The position numbers and the translations under genes were made by a program. A DNA stretch of 64,000 bases from PALSA-612 sp963776375. GTDB lineage: Bacteria > Actinomycetota > Thermoleophilia > Gaiellales > Gaiellaceae. Each line of letters begins with the position of its first letter. The stretch's first letter is position 1. The notes below the pieces were generated by a model. That model worked only from the letters and a program-made list of their open reading frames with translations, was not told where the DNA came from and searched no databases. Positions 9,365 to 18,055 of this stretch are shown in pieces. The stretch spans positions 372,001-436,000 of the forward strand of contig CAVZMF010000004.1 of NCBI GenBank assembly GCA_963776375.1, in the 5' to 3' direction.

Positions 9365-11602
9365 TCAGCCGCTGCGAGCATCCGGCGCAGCAGCTCGAGC
9401 GCGCCGGCCTTGTCGAGCATGTCGTTCAGGTTGCCGCACTTCGGCGACTGGACGCACGACGGGCAGCCCTGCTCGCACGGACAGCCCTCGATCATCCGCG
9501 CCGTGTCCGCGGCCCAGCCCTCGAAGGACTCGAAGCCGCGCTCGGTGATCCCGACGCCGCCGGGGTGGCCGTCGTACACGAACACCGTCGGCCGTTGCGT
9601 CTGCGGATGGGCGTTCGTGGACAGGCCGCCGATGTCCCAGCGGTCGCACATCGCCCACAACGGCAGCAGCGCGATCAGCGCGTGCTCGGCGGCGTGCAGT
9701 GAGCCGAGCAGCTTCGGCATCCGCTCGAGGTCCTCGAGCTGCCGCGGCTCCGGCAGGAACCAGATCGCCTCGGTGTCGAACGTGGACGGTGGCAGGTCGA
9801 GCGCGGTCAGGTCGAGCACCTTGCCGTCCGCGCGACAGGCGCTGGTAGGCCACGACCTGCTCGGTCACCGAGACGCGTCCGAAGGAGAGGTCGAGGCCGA
9901 GCCGCCGCTCCGTTCGCTCGGCCCCTTCGATCGTCGTCATCGTCTCCTTCTTCGCCTGTGTGTACCAGTCGCCTGTGAAACGATCGACGAGCGCTGTCCC
10001 TGTCTGGAGGTCGAGCGACTGCACGAGGTACTGCTCCCCCAGGTGGAGATACACGGCGCCCTCGTGCGCGGTCGAGTAGGAGCGCTCGCGCTCGAGCGTG
10101 CCCAGCACCGAGCCCGAGCCGGACTCGACGATCAGCACCGGATCCGGGCTTGCGGACCGGAGCGAGACACGCGCGGCCGGGTAGTCACGGCCCGCCCAGA
10201 CGAAGCCGGCCGGCGTCTTCTTCAGCTCAGGGAGCACGGCGGCCCGCCCGAGGGCCTCGTCGCCGAGCGTCTCCCGGTCGGCGTCGTCGATCGGCCCCTC
10301 GAAGGCGGCAGACAGGACGTGCCCGTCGAGGATGCGCGGATTCGCGTGGTCGAGAATCGCGGCCTCGACGCGCCGGCCGAGCAGCGTCTCGGGCTCGCGC
10401 ATGAAGTACTGGTCGAGCGCGTCCTCGCTGGCGACGAGGACGGCCAGGCCGTGTCCCCGCCGGCCTGCGCGGCCCCACTGCTGCCGCAGGCTGGCCACGG
10501 TGCCGGGGAAGCCGACGGTGACGACCGCGTCGAGATGCCCGACGTCGATGCCCAGCTCGAGCGCGTCAGTCGCCGACACGCCGAGCAGCTCGCCGGCGAC
10601 GAGCCGCCGCTCGATGTCGCGTCGCTGAGCGGGCGTGTAGCCGGCGCGGTAGGGCGACAGCCGGTCGCGGTACTCGGCCCCGAGGCGGTCGAGCGCGAAG
10701 CGGTGGATCAGCTCAGCGGCCCGGCGGCTCTTCGCGAACAGGAGCGTCCGGAGTCCCCGCGAGACGAGGTCGGCGAGCAGCTTCGCGCCCTCCCCGAGCG
10801 CGCTCGCCCGCAGGTTGAGCTCGTCATCCGTGATCGGCGGGTTCCACAGGCAGATCGTCCGCTCCGCGCGCGGTGCCGAATCGCCGGACACGACCGTCGC
10901 GGGCACGCCGAGGAGCGACTGCGCGAGCTCGCCGGGGTTGGCGATCGTGGCCGAGGCGAGCAGGAATTGCGGCTCGGCGCCGTACACGCGAGCCAGCCGC
11001 CGCAGGCGTCGGAGCACGTTCGCGACGTGCGAGCCGAAGACGCCGCGGTACACGTGCGCCTCGTCGACGACGACGTAACGGAGGTTGGCGAGCACGTCCC
11101 CCCAGCGGTCGTGATGGGGGAGCACGCCCACGTGGAGCATGTCCGGGTTGGACAGGATCGCGTTCGCCCACTTGCGGATCTGCCAGCGCCTGTCTGTCTC
11201 CGTGTCCCCGTCGTAGATCGCTGCCCGCAGCCTGGGAATGCCGAGCGCTTGCAGCGAGCGGGCCTGATCCTGCGCGAGAGCCTTCGTTGGGTACAGGTAG
11301 AGGACGCGCGTCTTCGGGTCGCGGGCGATCGCATCGAGGACGGGCAGGTTGAACGCCAGCGTCTTGCCGCTCGCGGTCCCGGTCGTGACGATCAGGTGCT
11401 CGTTGCGGCGGGCGGCCTCCCAGGCGTCGGCCTGGTGGCGGTAGAGCGAGGTGACGCCCTGCGCGACGAGCGCGCTCTTGACCCGTGGGTCGAGGTCGTC
11501 GGGGAACGGCTCGGCGACCGGCTCACGCGCCGGCTCGCTGCCGACGTACGCGATCTCCTCGCCGGTGAGGAGATCGTCCCAGGTCGCGCTCGAGACGCTC
11601 AC
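9365..11602 (-). CDS. DEAD/DEAH helicase with DUF1998 zinc domain (MrfA/YprA-like)
   Basis: Superfamily 2 DNA helicase of the MrfA/Hrq1-like group; B. subtilis MrfA acts in mitomycin-damage repair. Seen: Q-like GVTSLYRHQADAWEA, Walker A VTTGTASGKT, DEAH box VVVDEAHVYRG, motif III LLASATIAN, motif IV LLFAKSRRAAEL, motif V GVSATDALELGIDVG and motif VI QQWGRAGRRG. The C-terminal Cys cluster is CPCEQGCPSC plus QSPKCG, the DUF1998 zinc site. One frame break near 9832 separates the helicase core from the zinc domain. The zinc-domain frame has no stop and continues into the next gene, so the end at 9365 (TGA in another frame) is a best guess. Its start overlaps the methyltransferase stop by 4 bases (ATGA). 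Confidence 0.85.
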   Translation of the reverse strand: MSVSSATWDDLLTGEEIAYVGSEPAREPVAEPFPDDLDPRVKSALVAQGVTSLYRHQADAWEAARRNEHLIVTTGTASGKTLAFNLPVLDAIARDPKTRVLYLYPTKALAQDQARSLQALGIPRLRAAIYDGDTETDRRWQIRKWANAILSNPDMLHVGVLPHHDRWGDVLANLRYVVVDEAHVYRGVFGSHVANVLRRLRRLARVYGAEPQFLLASATIANPGELAQSLLGVPATVVSGDSAPRAERTICLWNPPITDDELNLRASALGEGAKLLADLVSRGLRTLLFAKSRRAAELIHRFALDRLGAEYRDRLSPYRAGYTPAQRRDIERRLVAGELLGVSATDALELGIDVGHLDAVVTVGFPGTVASLRQQWGRAGRRGHGLAVLVASEDALDQYFMREPETLLGRRVEAAILDHANPRILDGHVLSAAFEGPIDDADRETLGDEALGRAAVLPELKKTPAGFVWAGRDYPAARVSLRSASPDPVLIVESGSGSVLGTLERERSYSTAHEGAVYLHLGEQYLVQSLDLQTGTALVDRFTGDWYTQAKKETMTTIEGAERTERRLGLDLSFGRVSVTEQVVAYQRLSRGRQGARPDRARPATVHVRHRGDLVPAGAAAARGPRADAEAARLTARRRARADRAAAVVGDVRPLGHRRPVHERPSADATADGVRVRRPPRRRRDHRARLRVLRGLGRGHGADDRGLSVRAGLPVVRPVAEVRQPERHARQGRRARAAAPDARSG

Positions 11603-12270
11603 CGTGCCGCGCGCAGCGCGAGCCAGTGCGGGTACTCACGCGGTGGGCAGACCGGCTCCTCGAAGGCCTCGATCCGCAGCCCCGCGCCCAGGAACGCCTG
11701 CAGGAGGTCGCCGAGAGGGAGGTGGACGGCGCCCACCCTCGCGCGCAGGCCGGTCGGCGAGATGCCGATCGCCTCGGTGTAACGGCCGCGGTCGCCGTAG
11801 CCCGGGTGGAGCTCGGGGATGCCCAGCGCTTTGACGAAGCGCGAGTGCGGCCCGACGAAGCACGGATGCGGGCCTGTGTAGACGAGCCGTCCTTGGGGCG
11901 CGAGCACGCGGACGGCCTCGGCGACCACCGCCTCGAAGTCGCCCACGTCCGTGTGCGTGAAGGCCGAGAAGACGAGGTCGAACGACCTGTCGGCAAAGGG
12001 CAGGTCGGCGGCATCTCCCTGCAGCAACTCGGCGGAGTCGCCGGCGCGGGAGCGGGCGAGGCGGAGCTGGTCCTCCGAGATGTCGATGCCCGTCACTGTC
12101 CAGCCGAGCTCGTGCAGCGTCGCCAGGTGGAAGCCCGTGCCGCAGCAGAGATCGAGGCAGCGCCCCGGCCCGGGCCCGACCAGCCGGCGAACGACCTCGA
12201 CGAGCTCCGGGCCGGGAACGAGGTGCTCGTCGTACCAGGCGGCGACGCCGTCGTAGTGCGCGGTGGGCAC
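11599..12270 (-). CDS. Class I SAM-dependent methyltransferase
   Basis: 223 residues. The SAM-binding motif I is CLDLCCGTGFHLATL, motif II is VTGIDISEDQL, the acidic loop is LLQGDAADLPF, and motif IV is FDLVFSAFTHTDV, followed by VLAPQGRLVYTGPHPCF. This is the Methyltransf_11 type acting on small molecules or quinone-like substrates; the acceptor is unknown. First gene of a two-gene operon with the helicase (4-base overlap), so a link to DNA damage or modified-base chemistry is possible but only by context. Confidence 0.8.
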   Translation of the reverse strand: MPTAHYDGVAAWYDEHLVPGPELVEVVRRLVGPGPGRCLDLCCGTGFHLATLHELGWTVTGIDISEDQLRLARSRAGDSAELLQGDAADLPFADRSFDLVFSAFTHTDVGDFEAVVAEAVRVLAPQGRLVYTGPHPCFVGPHSRFVKALGIPELHPGYGDRGRYTEAIGISPTGLRARVGAVHLPLGDLLQAFLGAGLRIEAFEEPVCPPREYPHWLALRAAR

Positions 12271-12375
12271 GAGCCGATCGTAGCCCCGCCCGCCAAGTGT
12301 GACGGCTGCGACAGTCCCAGGGTGACGAAGGCGAGCCGCACGGAGCGGTGAGCCGCGATCGGCGGTCCGGGAGGT

Positions 12376-12900
12376 ATGGAAAGAGGATGGGTCGCCAAGT
12401 GGGGAGTGCGATTCACGCTCGGTCTGGCGACCGTCGCCGCCGCTTCCGCGTTCGCCACAGTCGCGGTCGCCCGGGTTCTCGACTCCGCGCCCCCGACCGG
12501 CGATCCGGTCACGTTCTTGCGATCGGTTGTCGCGCAGATCGCCGCCAACGACTACGCCGCGGCCTGGCTGACGCTGTCGCCGGCGCAGCAGGAGCTCGTG
12601 CCCCAGGCCCGGTACGTGCGCTGCGAGTCCGCCAGTCCGATCCCGGGCCGGCTGACCTCGCTCCAGGCTCTTCGCGTGCGCGACGAGCAGATCGCCGTCG
12701 CCGGAAGCACAGGTCTCTCAGCCGCCAGCGCCGTCACCTTTCGCATCGTGATCACGGAGCCGGCGTTGCACGAGAGCGTCGCCGTCGTCCACACCGTCCA
12801 CGCCGTTTGGGCCGACAGGCGCTGGTCGTGGGTTCTCCCCGCACAGCGGCTCGAGCTCGACCGCTCGGTAACCTGCGGCGCTCCGGCGATCCCTCGCTAG
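12376..12900 (+). CDS. Membrane-anchored protein with an NTF2-like extracellular domain
   Basis: 174 residues beginning MERGWVAKWGVRFTLG, with one N-terminal hydrophobic segment (residues 12-33, anchor or signal peptide). The extracellular part has SVVAQIAANDYAAAWLTLSPAQQ, the pattern of NTF2/SnoaL-like lipoproteins in which a helix pair leads into a curved sheet. Two Cys (VRCESAS and VTCGAP) could pair. Function unknown. Divergent from the methyltransferase across a 105-base gap that must hold both promoters. Confidence 0.55.
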   Translation: MERGWVAKWGVRFTLGLATVAAASAFATVAVARVLDSAPPTGDPVTFLRSVVAQIAANDYAAAWLTLSPAQQELVPQARYVRCESASPIPGRLTSLQALRVRDEQIAVAGSTGLSAASAVTFRIVITEPALHESVAVVHTVHAVWADRRWSWVLPAQRLELDRSVTCGAPAIPR

Positions 12901-12936
12901 CCCGCCGACTGGACGCTCCGGCGTAACGTTCGCGCC

Positions 12937-13713
12937 GTGAGCGTTCCGCGTTGTCTGACCGTCGCCGGCTCCGACTCGGGGGGAGGCGCCGGAATCCAGG
13001 CGGACTTGAAGGCCTTCGCCGCGGCGGGCTGCCACGGAACGAGCGCGATCGTCGCGCTGACCGCGCAGAACACGGTTGGCGTGACGGCCGTCCACGAGGT
13101 GCCACGCGAGTTCGTGCGCGCCCAGCTCGACGCCGTGTTCGTGGACATCGGCGTCGACGCGGCCAAGACGGGCATGCTCTTCTCGGCGTCGATCATCGAG
13201 ACCGTCGCCGACGTGCTTTCCTCGCACTCGGTGCCGCTCGTCGTCGACCCGGTGATGGTGGCCAGCTCGGGCGCGCGCCTGCTGCGCGAGGATGCGGTCG
13301 AGACGCTGGTCGGCCGCCTGTTCCCGCTGGCGACGGTGATCACGCCGAACCTGCTCGAGGCGGAGGCGCTCGCCGGCGGCGTGGCGCCCCGCGACGAGCT
13401 GGCCCGGCGTCTCTACGAGCTCGGACCGGGCGCCGTGATCGTCACCGGCGGCCACGGCGAAGAGGCCGTCGACACGCTCTACGACGGCGAGCGCATCGTC
13501 GAGATCGCGGTTCCGCGCCACGACGTCGCGGCGACGCATGGGGCCGGGTGCACGCACTCCGCGACGCTCGCGGCCCTGCTTGCGCGGGGATTCGAGCTCG
13601 AGGAGGCGGCGAGGCGCTCGGCTGAGGTCGCGGCCGGTGCGGTCCTCCACGGCCTCGCCGGGATCGGCGCAGGGGAGGGTCCTGTCGACGTGTTCGGCCT
13701 GGAGGCGCGGTGA
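12937..13713 (+). CDS. thiD: Hydroxymethylpyrimidine/phosphomethylpyrimidine kinase
   Basis: Phosphorylates HMP and HMP-P in the pyrimidine branch of thiamine pyrophosphate synthesis. Ribokinase-fold signatures: TVAGSDSGGGAGIQADLKAF at the start, VALTAQNTVGV, DPVMVASSGA, TPNLLEAEAL, and the phosphate-binding anion hole with the catalytic Cys, HGAGCTHSA. 258 residues, full length. Starts at GTG 12937. No TPP riboswitch is visible upstream. Its TGA overlaps the GTG of thiL by 4 bases. Confidence 0.9.
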   Translation: MSVPRCLTVAGSDSGGGAGIQADLKAFAAAGCHGTSAIVALTAQNTVGVTAVHEVPREFVRAQLDAVFVDIGVDAAKTGMLFSASIIETVADVLSSHSVPLVVDPVMVASSGARLLREDAVETLVGRLFPLATVITPNLLEAEALAGGVAPRDELARRLYELGPGAVIVTGGHGEEAVDTLYDGERIVEIAVPRHDVAATHGAGCTHSATLAALLARGFELEEAARRSAEVAAGAVLHGLAGIGAGEGPVDVFGLEAR

Positions 13714-14525
13714 AGCTCTCCGAGCTGGGTGAGTTCGGACTGCTGGCAGAGCTCGAGCGGCAGGGGCTCGTCCGCGAGATCGCGGACGACGCGGCGCAAC
13801 TCTCGGACGGGCTCGTGGTCACGCAGGACGCGCTCGTCGAGGGCGTGCACTTTCGGGCCGACATGGTCTCGCGGCGAGATCTCGGCTTCCGGGCGGCGGC
13901 GGTCAACCTCAGCGATCTGGCCGCGTCGGGGGCGGTTCCCGAGTGCCTGATCGTGACGCTTGCGCTGCCGGGCGGGACGGAGGTCGACGAGGTGCTCGAG
14001 CTCTACGAGGGCATCGCCGAGGCGGGTGTGCCGGTCGTCGGCGGCGACACGACGGCCGCGCCGCAGCTCGTCGTGTCCGTGACCGCGATCGGCCGGTCGG
14101 AGCGGGTGCCCGGGCGCGGAGGCGCCTGTCCGGGCGACCGCCTCGTCGTCACCGGGCCGCTCGGGGCCGCCGGCGCCGCGTTTCGCGAAGGGCGTCTCGT
14201 CCGGCCGCCGCTTCGGCTCGAGGAGGGGCGCCGCCTTGCCGCCGACGCGCACGCGCTGCTCGACATCTCGGACGGCCTGGCCCAGGACGCCGGCCACATC
14301 GCCGAGCGCTCCGGCTGCCGTGTCGTCGTCGACCTCGACCGGGTGCCGCTCGCTCCCGGCGCGACCGTCGACGACCTCGCGTTCGGCGAGGACTACGAGT
14401 TGCTCGCGGCCGTTCCCGGCCCGTCCGAGCTCACGGAGATCGGCGCCTGCGAGCAGGGCAGCGGCGTCGAGCTCCTGCGCGGCGGGCAGCCCGTGGAGCT
14501 GGGCGGATACCGCCATTTCACCTGA
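13710..14525 (+). CDS. thiL: Thiamine-monophosphate kinase
   Basis: Makes thiamine pyrophosphate from thiamine monophosphate and ATP. AIRS-fold motifs: IADDAAQL and TQDALVEGVHF (metal and ATP), GFRAAAVNLSDLAASGA, PVVGGDTT, LVVTGPLG, LDISDGLAQDAGHIA and FGEDYELLA. At 271 residues it is shorter than the usual ~310-330, mainly at the C-terminus and in the N-terminal linker, but all ligand motifs are present. Starts at GTG 13710 inside the end of thiD, so the two are coupled. Confidence 0.88.
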   Translation: MKLSELGEFGLLAELERQGLVREIADDAAQLSDGLVVTQDALVEGVHFRADMVSRRDLGFRAAAVNLSDLAASGAVPECLIVTLALPGGTEVDEVLELYEGIAEAGVPVVGGDTTAAPQLVVSVTAIGRSERVPGRGGACPGDRLVVTGPLGAAGAAFREGRLVRPPLRLEEGRRLAADAHALLDISDGLAQDAGHIAERSGCRVVVDLDRVPLAPGATVDDLAFGEDYELLAAVPGPSELTEIGACEQGSGVELLRGGQPVELGGYRHFT

Positions 14526-14571
14526 CGGTCTCGCGCCAACCGCCGTCTGGTGATAAGCGTATGACCCTCCG

Positions 14572-15630
14572 GTGGGCGTCTACGCGCTGAAGCGGACCGT
14601 CTGGGCGGGCGTGCTGTTCCTCGGGCTCTCGACCGTCACGTTCGTCATCTTCTTCGTGCTGCCCCATGTCGACCCCGGCCGCCGCCGGCGTCGACTCGGC
14701 TTCACGCCGCCGTCGCCCCTGAACGTCGACCGACACCAGAGCGTCGTCCACGAGTACGGCCAGTACATGTGGAATCTGTTCCACGGGTCGCTCGGCCAGT
14801 CGTCGTCGACCGGCCAGGACGTCCTGACGATCGTGACCAACGTGACCCCGGCCACGGCCAGCCTCGTGCTCGGCGGCGCCGTAATCTGGATGATCATCGC
14901 CGTGCCGCTGGGGCTGGTCTCCGCGCTCCGTCCGCGCTCGCGGACCGGCAGGACGGTCGGCGCGGTCTTCCTCCTCGGCATGTGCGCGCAGCCGCTCTGG
15001 CTCGGGCTCCTGCTCTCGTGGCTGTTCGGCGTGCGCCTCGGCTGGTTGCCGCCCGGCGGCTACTGCGACGCGCTCGGCCCGGAGCCGGACTGCGGCGGGC
15101 CGATCCCCTGGTCGCAGCACATGATCCTGCCCTGGATCGCCTTCGCGCTCCTGTTCGCCGGGGTCTACGCGCGGATGATCCGGACGAACGCGACCGACGT
15201 CCTCCGCAGCGGCCACGTCCGGACGGCCCGGACGAAGGGTGTTGCCGACTGGGCGCTGTTGCGCTCCCACGTGTTCGCAGCCAGCGTGAAGCCCGTGCTG
15301 ACGATGCTCGTGCTCGACATCGGCGGCCTGGCGATGGGGGCGTTCGTGGGCGCGTCGATCTTCGTCGAGGAGGCGTTCGGCATCAACGGTCTGGGCCGGA
15401 CGATCGCTCAGGCGGCGCAGCGCCGCGACTTCCCGCTGCTGGCCGGCGCAATCCTGTTCATCGCCGCGCTGGTTGCGATCGTCAACCTCGTCGCCGACCT
15501 GCTCGCGGCTCTCGCCGACCCGCGTGAGCTCCCCGCGCGCCGGGAGCGGGCGGGTCAGGCGATTTCACCGGCTGATTCTCGAGTCGGTTCGCGTCGGCGC
15601 GCCGAACTTCCGGCTGTTGAGCACGGTTAG
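14572..15630 (+). CDS. ABC transporter permease, DppB/OppB type
   Basis: Inner-membrane subunit of a peptide/nickel-type ABC importer. Starts MGVYALKRTVWAGVLFLGLS (GTG 14572) with the first of about six membrane segments. It has YMWNLFHGSLG, the long central permease domain, and the EAA-like loop RTARTKGVADWALLRSHVF that docks the ATPase, followed by GINGLGRTIAQAAQRRDFPLL. No second permease, ATPase or adjacent binding protein occurs here, so the partners must be elsewhere. The tail after ADLLAALADP is charged and may be frame-shifted; natural homologues end near there. Confidence 0.8.
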   Translation: MGVYALKRTVWAGVLFLGLSTVTFVIFFVLPHVDPGRRRRRLGFTPPSPLNVDRHQSVVHEYGQYMWNLFHGSLGQSSSTGQDVLTIVTNVTPATASLVLGGAVIWMIIAVPLGLVSALRPRSRTGRTVGAVFLLGMCAQPLWLGLLLSWLFGVRLGWLPPGGYCDALGPEPDCGGPIPWSQHMILPWIAFALLFAGVYARMIRTNATDVLRSGHVRTARTKGVADWALLRSHVFAASVKPVLTMLVLDIGGLAMGAFVGASIFVEEAFGINGLGRTIAQAAQRRDFPLLAGAILFIAALVAIVNLVADLLAALADPRELPARRERAGQAISPADSRVGSRRRAELPAVEHG

Positions 15631-15632
15631 CG

Positions 15633-17507
15633 TCAGCACTTCGCGCAGCCGATCGGCACCCGCAGGGCCTTCACGAGCGATTGCCCGACGCGCAACTCGA
15701 CGCGCCAGGCTCCGCTCGGAAGCACCGGGTTCGCGCGCATGAAGCTGCTGATCTTCACTTGCGGGGGCTTCTTGATCTCGCCGAGGAGCTTCCCGTTCGG
15801 CCAGTACCAGCGGACGGCGACCGCCTGTCCCGGCTTCGGCAGGCTGCCGAAGACGAAGACGGCCCAGACCTCGTGCGCTTTCGCCGGAACGTTCGAAATC
15901 GGCGGCCCGCCGTGCGTGCGACTGAGAAACGCGCGAGCGACCAGACCCTCGGGCGGCGGCGGTAGCACGACGGCCGCCAGCTGTTGCGGCAGCGTCCGGC
16001 CGCCGCTCGCGCCGGTCAGCACCGCGACGAACCCACCGGGCAGCAAGCGTCCCGGGGTCAGCTTCTCGGTGAGTCGGAACGACCCGGCCACGCGGAGCTC
16101 GGTGGTCAGCACCGGTGGGCCCGACACGCCGCGAATCTCGATCCGGACGTTGGCAGAGTTCGCAGCGAAGCCGCGCAGGAGCACGGTGCCCGACGCTGCG
16201 CTGTTCACCCACCGCACGCGAAACTCGGGCTGCTGAAGGCTGACCTCGACCCTCGTGCCGGCGCTCTTGGCGGCGAAGCGCGCCGTGACGCGCTTCGTCG
16301 ACGCCACCGTGGTCACGCAGGTCTTCGGCTGCCCCGAACACGCGTCGTTCCAGCGTGTGAAGACGAAGCCGGGCGACGGGATCGCCCGCAGGCTGAGACG
16401 CGTTCCGGCGGACAGCTCGCTGGAGCAGCGGAATCTGCCCGAGCCGCAATCGATCTGCTGCGTCCCCGTCGTCGAGCTGACGACGCGTCCGTTCCCGGAG
16501 ACGCTGACGACGACGCCGATCTTCGGCTGCGTCGACGAAGGCGGAGGCGGCTGCGGCGGAACCGGCTTCTCGCCGGGATCGAGCCTGGGCGGCTTGACGA
16601 ACGAGATGTTCGCTGTCTTCTCCGCGTCCATGACCAGCGTGCACGCCTTGCCGTGGTAGGGGTTGAGCTTGTTGCCCTGTTCTCGGCAGCCGTCGCTCCA
16701 GCTGTCGATCCTCCAGCCGGCGGCAGGAGTCGCCGTCAGCACGACCTTCGTCTTGGACGGGAACGACGCCTTGCAGCTCTCGTTGCAGGCGATGCCGGCC
16801 GGTGAGCTCCTCACCTGCCCCCGCCCGGTGATGAAGAGGAGAAGCGTGGGGGCCGGACTGAAGTAGACATAGATCGAGTCGTTGTCGTTGAGGACGAACG
16901 TGCAGGTCGACCCCGCGTACGGCGTGAGCTTGTTGCCCTGCTCCTGGCAGGCGCCCGGCGACCAGCGGAGGATCGACGCGCCCGCCTTGGGGACGGCCGT
17001 CAGCGTGACCTTCGTCCCGTGCGGAAACGACGCCTTGCAGGGCTGATCGCAGTCGATGCCCGCGGGTGAGCTCGTGATCCGGCCCGACCCGGTGCCGAGG
17101 AAATACACGTTGAGCGTCGGTGCCGGCTCGAAGTAGACGTAGACGGAGATGGCGTCGCTGAGGGTGAAGGTGCAGGTCGGCCCGTTCGGCGGCAGGGTGC
17201 CGTTGCCCTGCTCGCGGCAGACTCTCGGGGGCCAGCGAAGGATCGACGAGCCGAGCGCGGGCGTTGCCGTCAGCGTCACGGTCGTGCCCGACGGGAAGCT
17301 CGCTGCACATGGCTTGTCGCAGTCGATCCCCTGCGGCGAGCTCCTGATGCGCCCGGTCCCGGCACCGAGGAAGTACACCGAGAGCGTGACCTGCTGCGAG
17401 GCCTGGTGCCGGCCACTCGGCGCCGCATTGCCCGACGCGGAGGTCAGGGTTCCACACAGCGCCGCGAGCGCGACGGCCCCGAGCGCAAGCCGGCCGAACC
17501 TAGCCAA
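15633..17507 (-). CDS. Secreted protein with four Cys-containing InlB-like bacterial repeats
   Basis: 624 residues. N-terminal signal peptide ARFGRLALGAVALAALCGTLTS. Residues ~40-300 hold three ~85-residue repeats, each starting with a strand (VYFLGxGxGRI), then SSPxGIDCDxPCxASFP, TKVxLTAxPxxG, a Trp strand and a CxEQGN...CTF loop. A fourth, more distant copy (GNGRVVSSTTG, IDCGSG) lies at ~330-410. This matches the divergent InlB B-repeat/bacterial repeat fold, with two conserved Cys pairs per copy. The C-terminal half has an Ig-like region and a final WRVELRVGQSLVKALRVPIGCAKC. Function unknown, likely cell-surface or matrix. Start is TTG 17507, or an upstream ATG at 17562 if a frame break lies between. 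Confidence 0.7.
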   Translation of the reverse strand: MARFGRLALGAVALAALCGTLTSASGNAAPSGRHQASQQVTLSVYFLGAGTGRIRSSPQGIDCDKPCAASFPSGTTVTLTATPALGSSILRWPPRVCREQGNGTLPPNGPTCTFTLSDAISVYVYFEPAPTLNVYFLGTGSGRITSSPAGIDCDQPCKASFPHGTKVTLTAVPKAGASILRWSPGACQEQGNKLTPYAGSTCTFVLNDNDSIYVYFSPAPTLLLFITGRGQVRSSPAGIACNESCKASFPSKTKVVLTATPAAGWRIDSWSDGCREQGNKLNPYHGKACTLVMDAEKTANISFVKPPRLDPGEKPVPPQPPPPSSTQPKIGVVVSVSGNGRVVSSTTGTQQIDCGSGRFRCSSELSAGTRLSLRAIPSPGFVFTRWNDACSGQPKTCVTTVASTKRVTARFAAKSAGTRVEVSLQQPEFRVRWVNSAASGTVLLRGFAANSANVRIEIRGVSGPPVLTTELRVAGSFRLTEKLTPGRLLPGGFVAVLTGASGGRTLPQQLAAVVLPPPPEGLVARAFLSRTHGGPPISNVPAKAHEVWAVFVFGSLPKPGQAVAVRWYWPNGKLLGEIKKPPQVKISSFMRANPVLPSGAWRVELRVGQSLVKALRVPIGCAKC

Positions 17508-17562
17508 GGACGCTCCCTGGCTCCGCCGCTCCTGTCGCCGGCCTGTCCTCAGCGTGGTTCAT
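17500..17562 (-). CDS. Short upstream ORF or true N-terminus of the repeat protein
   Basis: An ATG at 17562 sits behind an excellent Shine-Dalgarno (GGAGGGGGAG) and opens a 20-codon frame, MNHAEDRPATG..., whose TAG overlaps the TTG assigned to the repeat protein. Either it is a leader peptide coupling translation to the secreted protein, or one base is surplus and this is the real start of that gene. The strong ribosome-binding site and the weak TTG favour the second. Confidence 0.35.
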   Translation of the reverse strand: MNHAEDRPATGAAEPGSVLG

Positions 17563-17582
17563 CGAACTCCCCCTCCCTTGAC

Positions 17583-17611
17583 AATGTACGCCCCGTCGAC
17601 GACGTCGACAA
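17583..17611 (-). promoter_or_regulatory. Possible sigma-70-type promoter for the repeat protein
   Basis: On the minus strand, TTGTCG (17611-17606) and TACATT (17588-17583) are 17 bases apart, 20 bases before the ATG at 17562. The spacer carries two GTCGAC palindromes in tandem (17595-17609), which could be an operator. Sequence match is only moderate and no start site is known. Confidence 0.3.
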
Positions 17612-17669
17612 CCTTCGCCCGAGAGGGGGAGTCGTGCGTACGACGAGATTGTCCAGTCCAGCGTGAGCG

Positions 17670-17984
17670 TCAGCCCAGCCAGCGTCCCCAGGCTTTCTCG
17701 AAATAGGCGCGTGGCCGGGCGCCGATGACCGTCTGCTGCGGCTCGCCGTTCTCGAAGAGGATCACGGTGGGAATGGAGAGCACGCCGTAGCGCGAGGCGT
17801 AGTTCGGGTTGTCGTCGATGTTCACCTTCGTGAACGAGATGCCCGGCTTCTCCTCCGCGAACTGCTCGAGGATCGGCGTGATCGCCCGGCACGGCCCGCA
17901 CCACGGGGCCCAGAAGTCGACGACGACAGGTCCGTCCGCCTGCAGGACGTCGGCCTCGAACGTCTCGTCGGTGACCTCCTTCAC
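17670..17984 (-). CDS. trx: Thioredoxin
   Basis: 104 residues, cytoplasmic dithiol oxidoreductase. Active site WAPWCGPCRA, buried Asp in VVVDFWAP, KVNIDDNPNYASRYGV and the cis-Pro loop SIPTVILFENGEP are all present. I start at GTG 17984 (VKEVTDETFEADV), as the upstream frame contains no better start and the gene then has normal length. Monocistronic between the repeat protein and the PAP2 gene. Confidence 0.9.
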   Translation of the reverse strand: MKEVTDETFEADVLQADGPVVVDFWAPWCGPCRAITPILEQFAEEKPGISFTKVNIDDNPNYASRYGVLSIPTVILFENGEPQQTVIGARPRAYFEKAWGRWLG

Positions 17985-18055
17985 CGCCGAGGATGGTACC
18001 GCCAGGCTAGGGCGGCCCTCCGTCCCCAGGAAGGCGGCACGACGAGCGTGGCTGA

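Noticed and set aside
12271..12936. Possible TPP riboswitch before thiD-thiL
   Set aside because: No CUGAGA-type core; the upstream space is filled by another gene.
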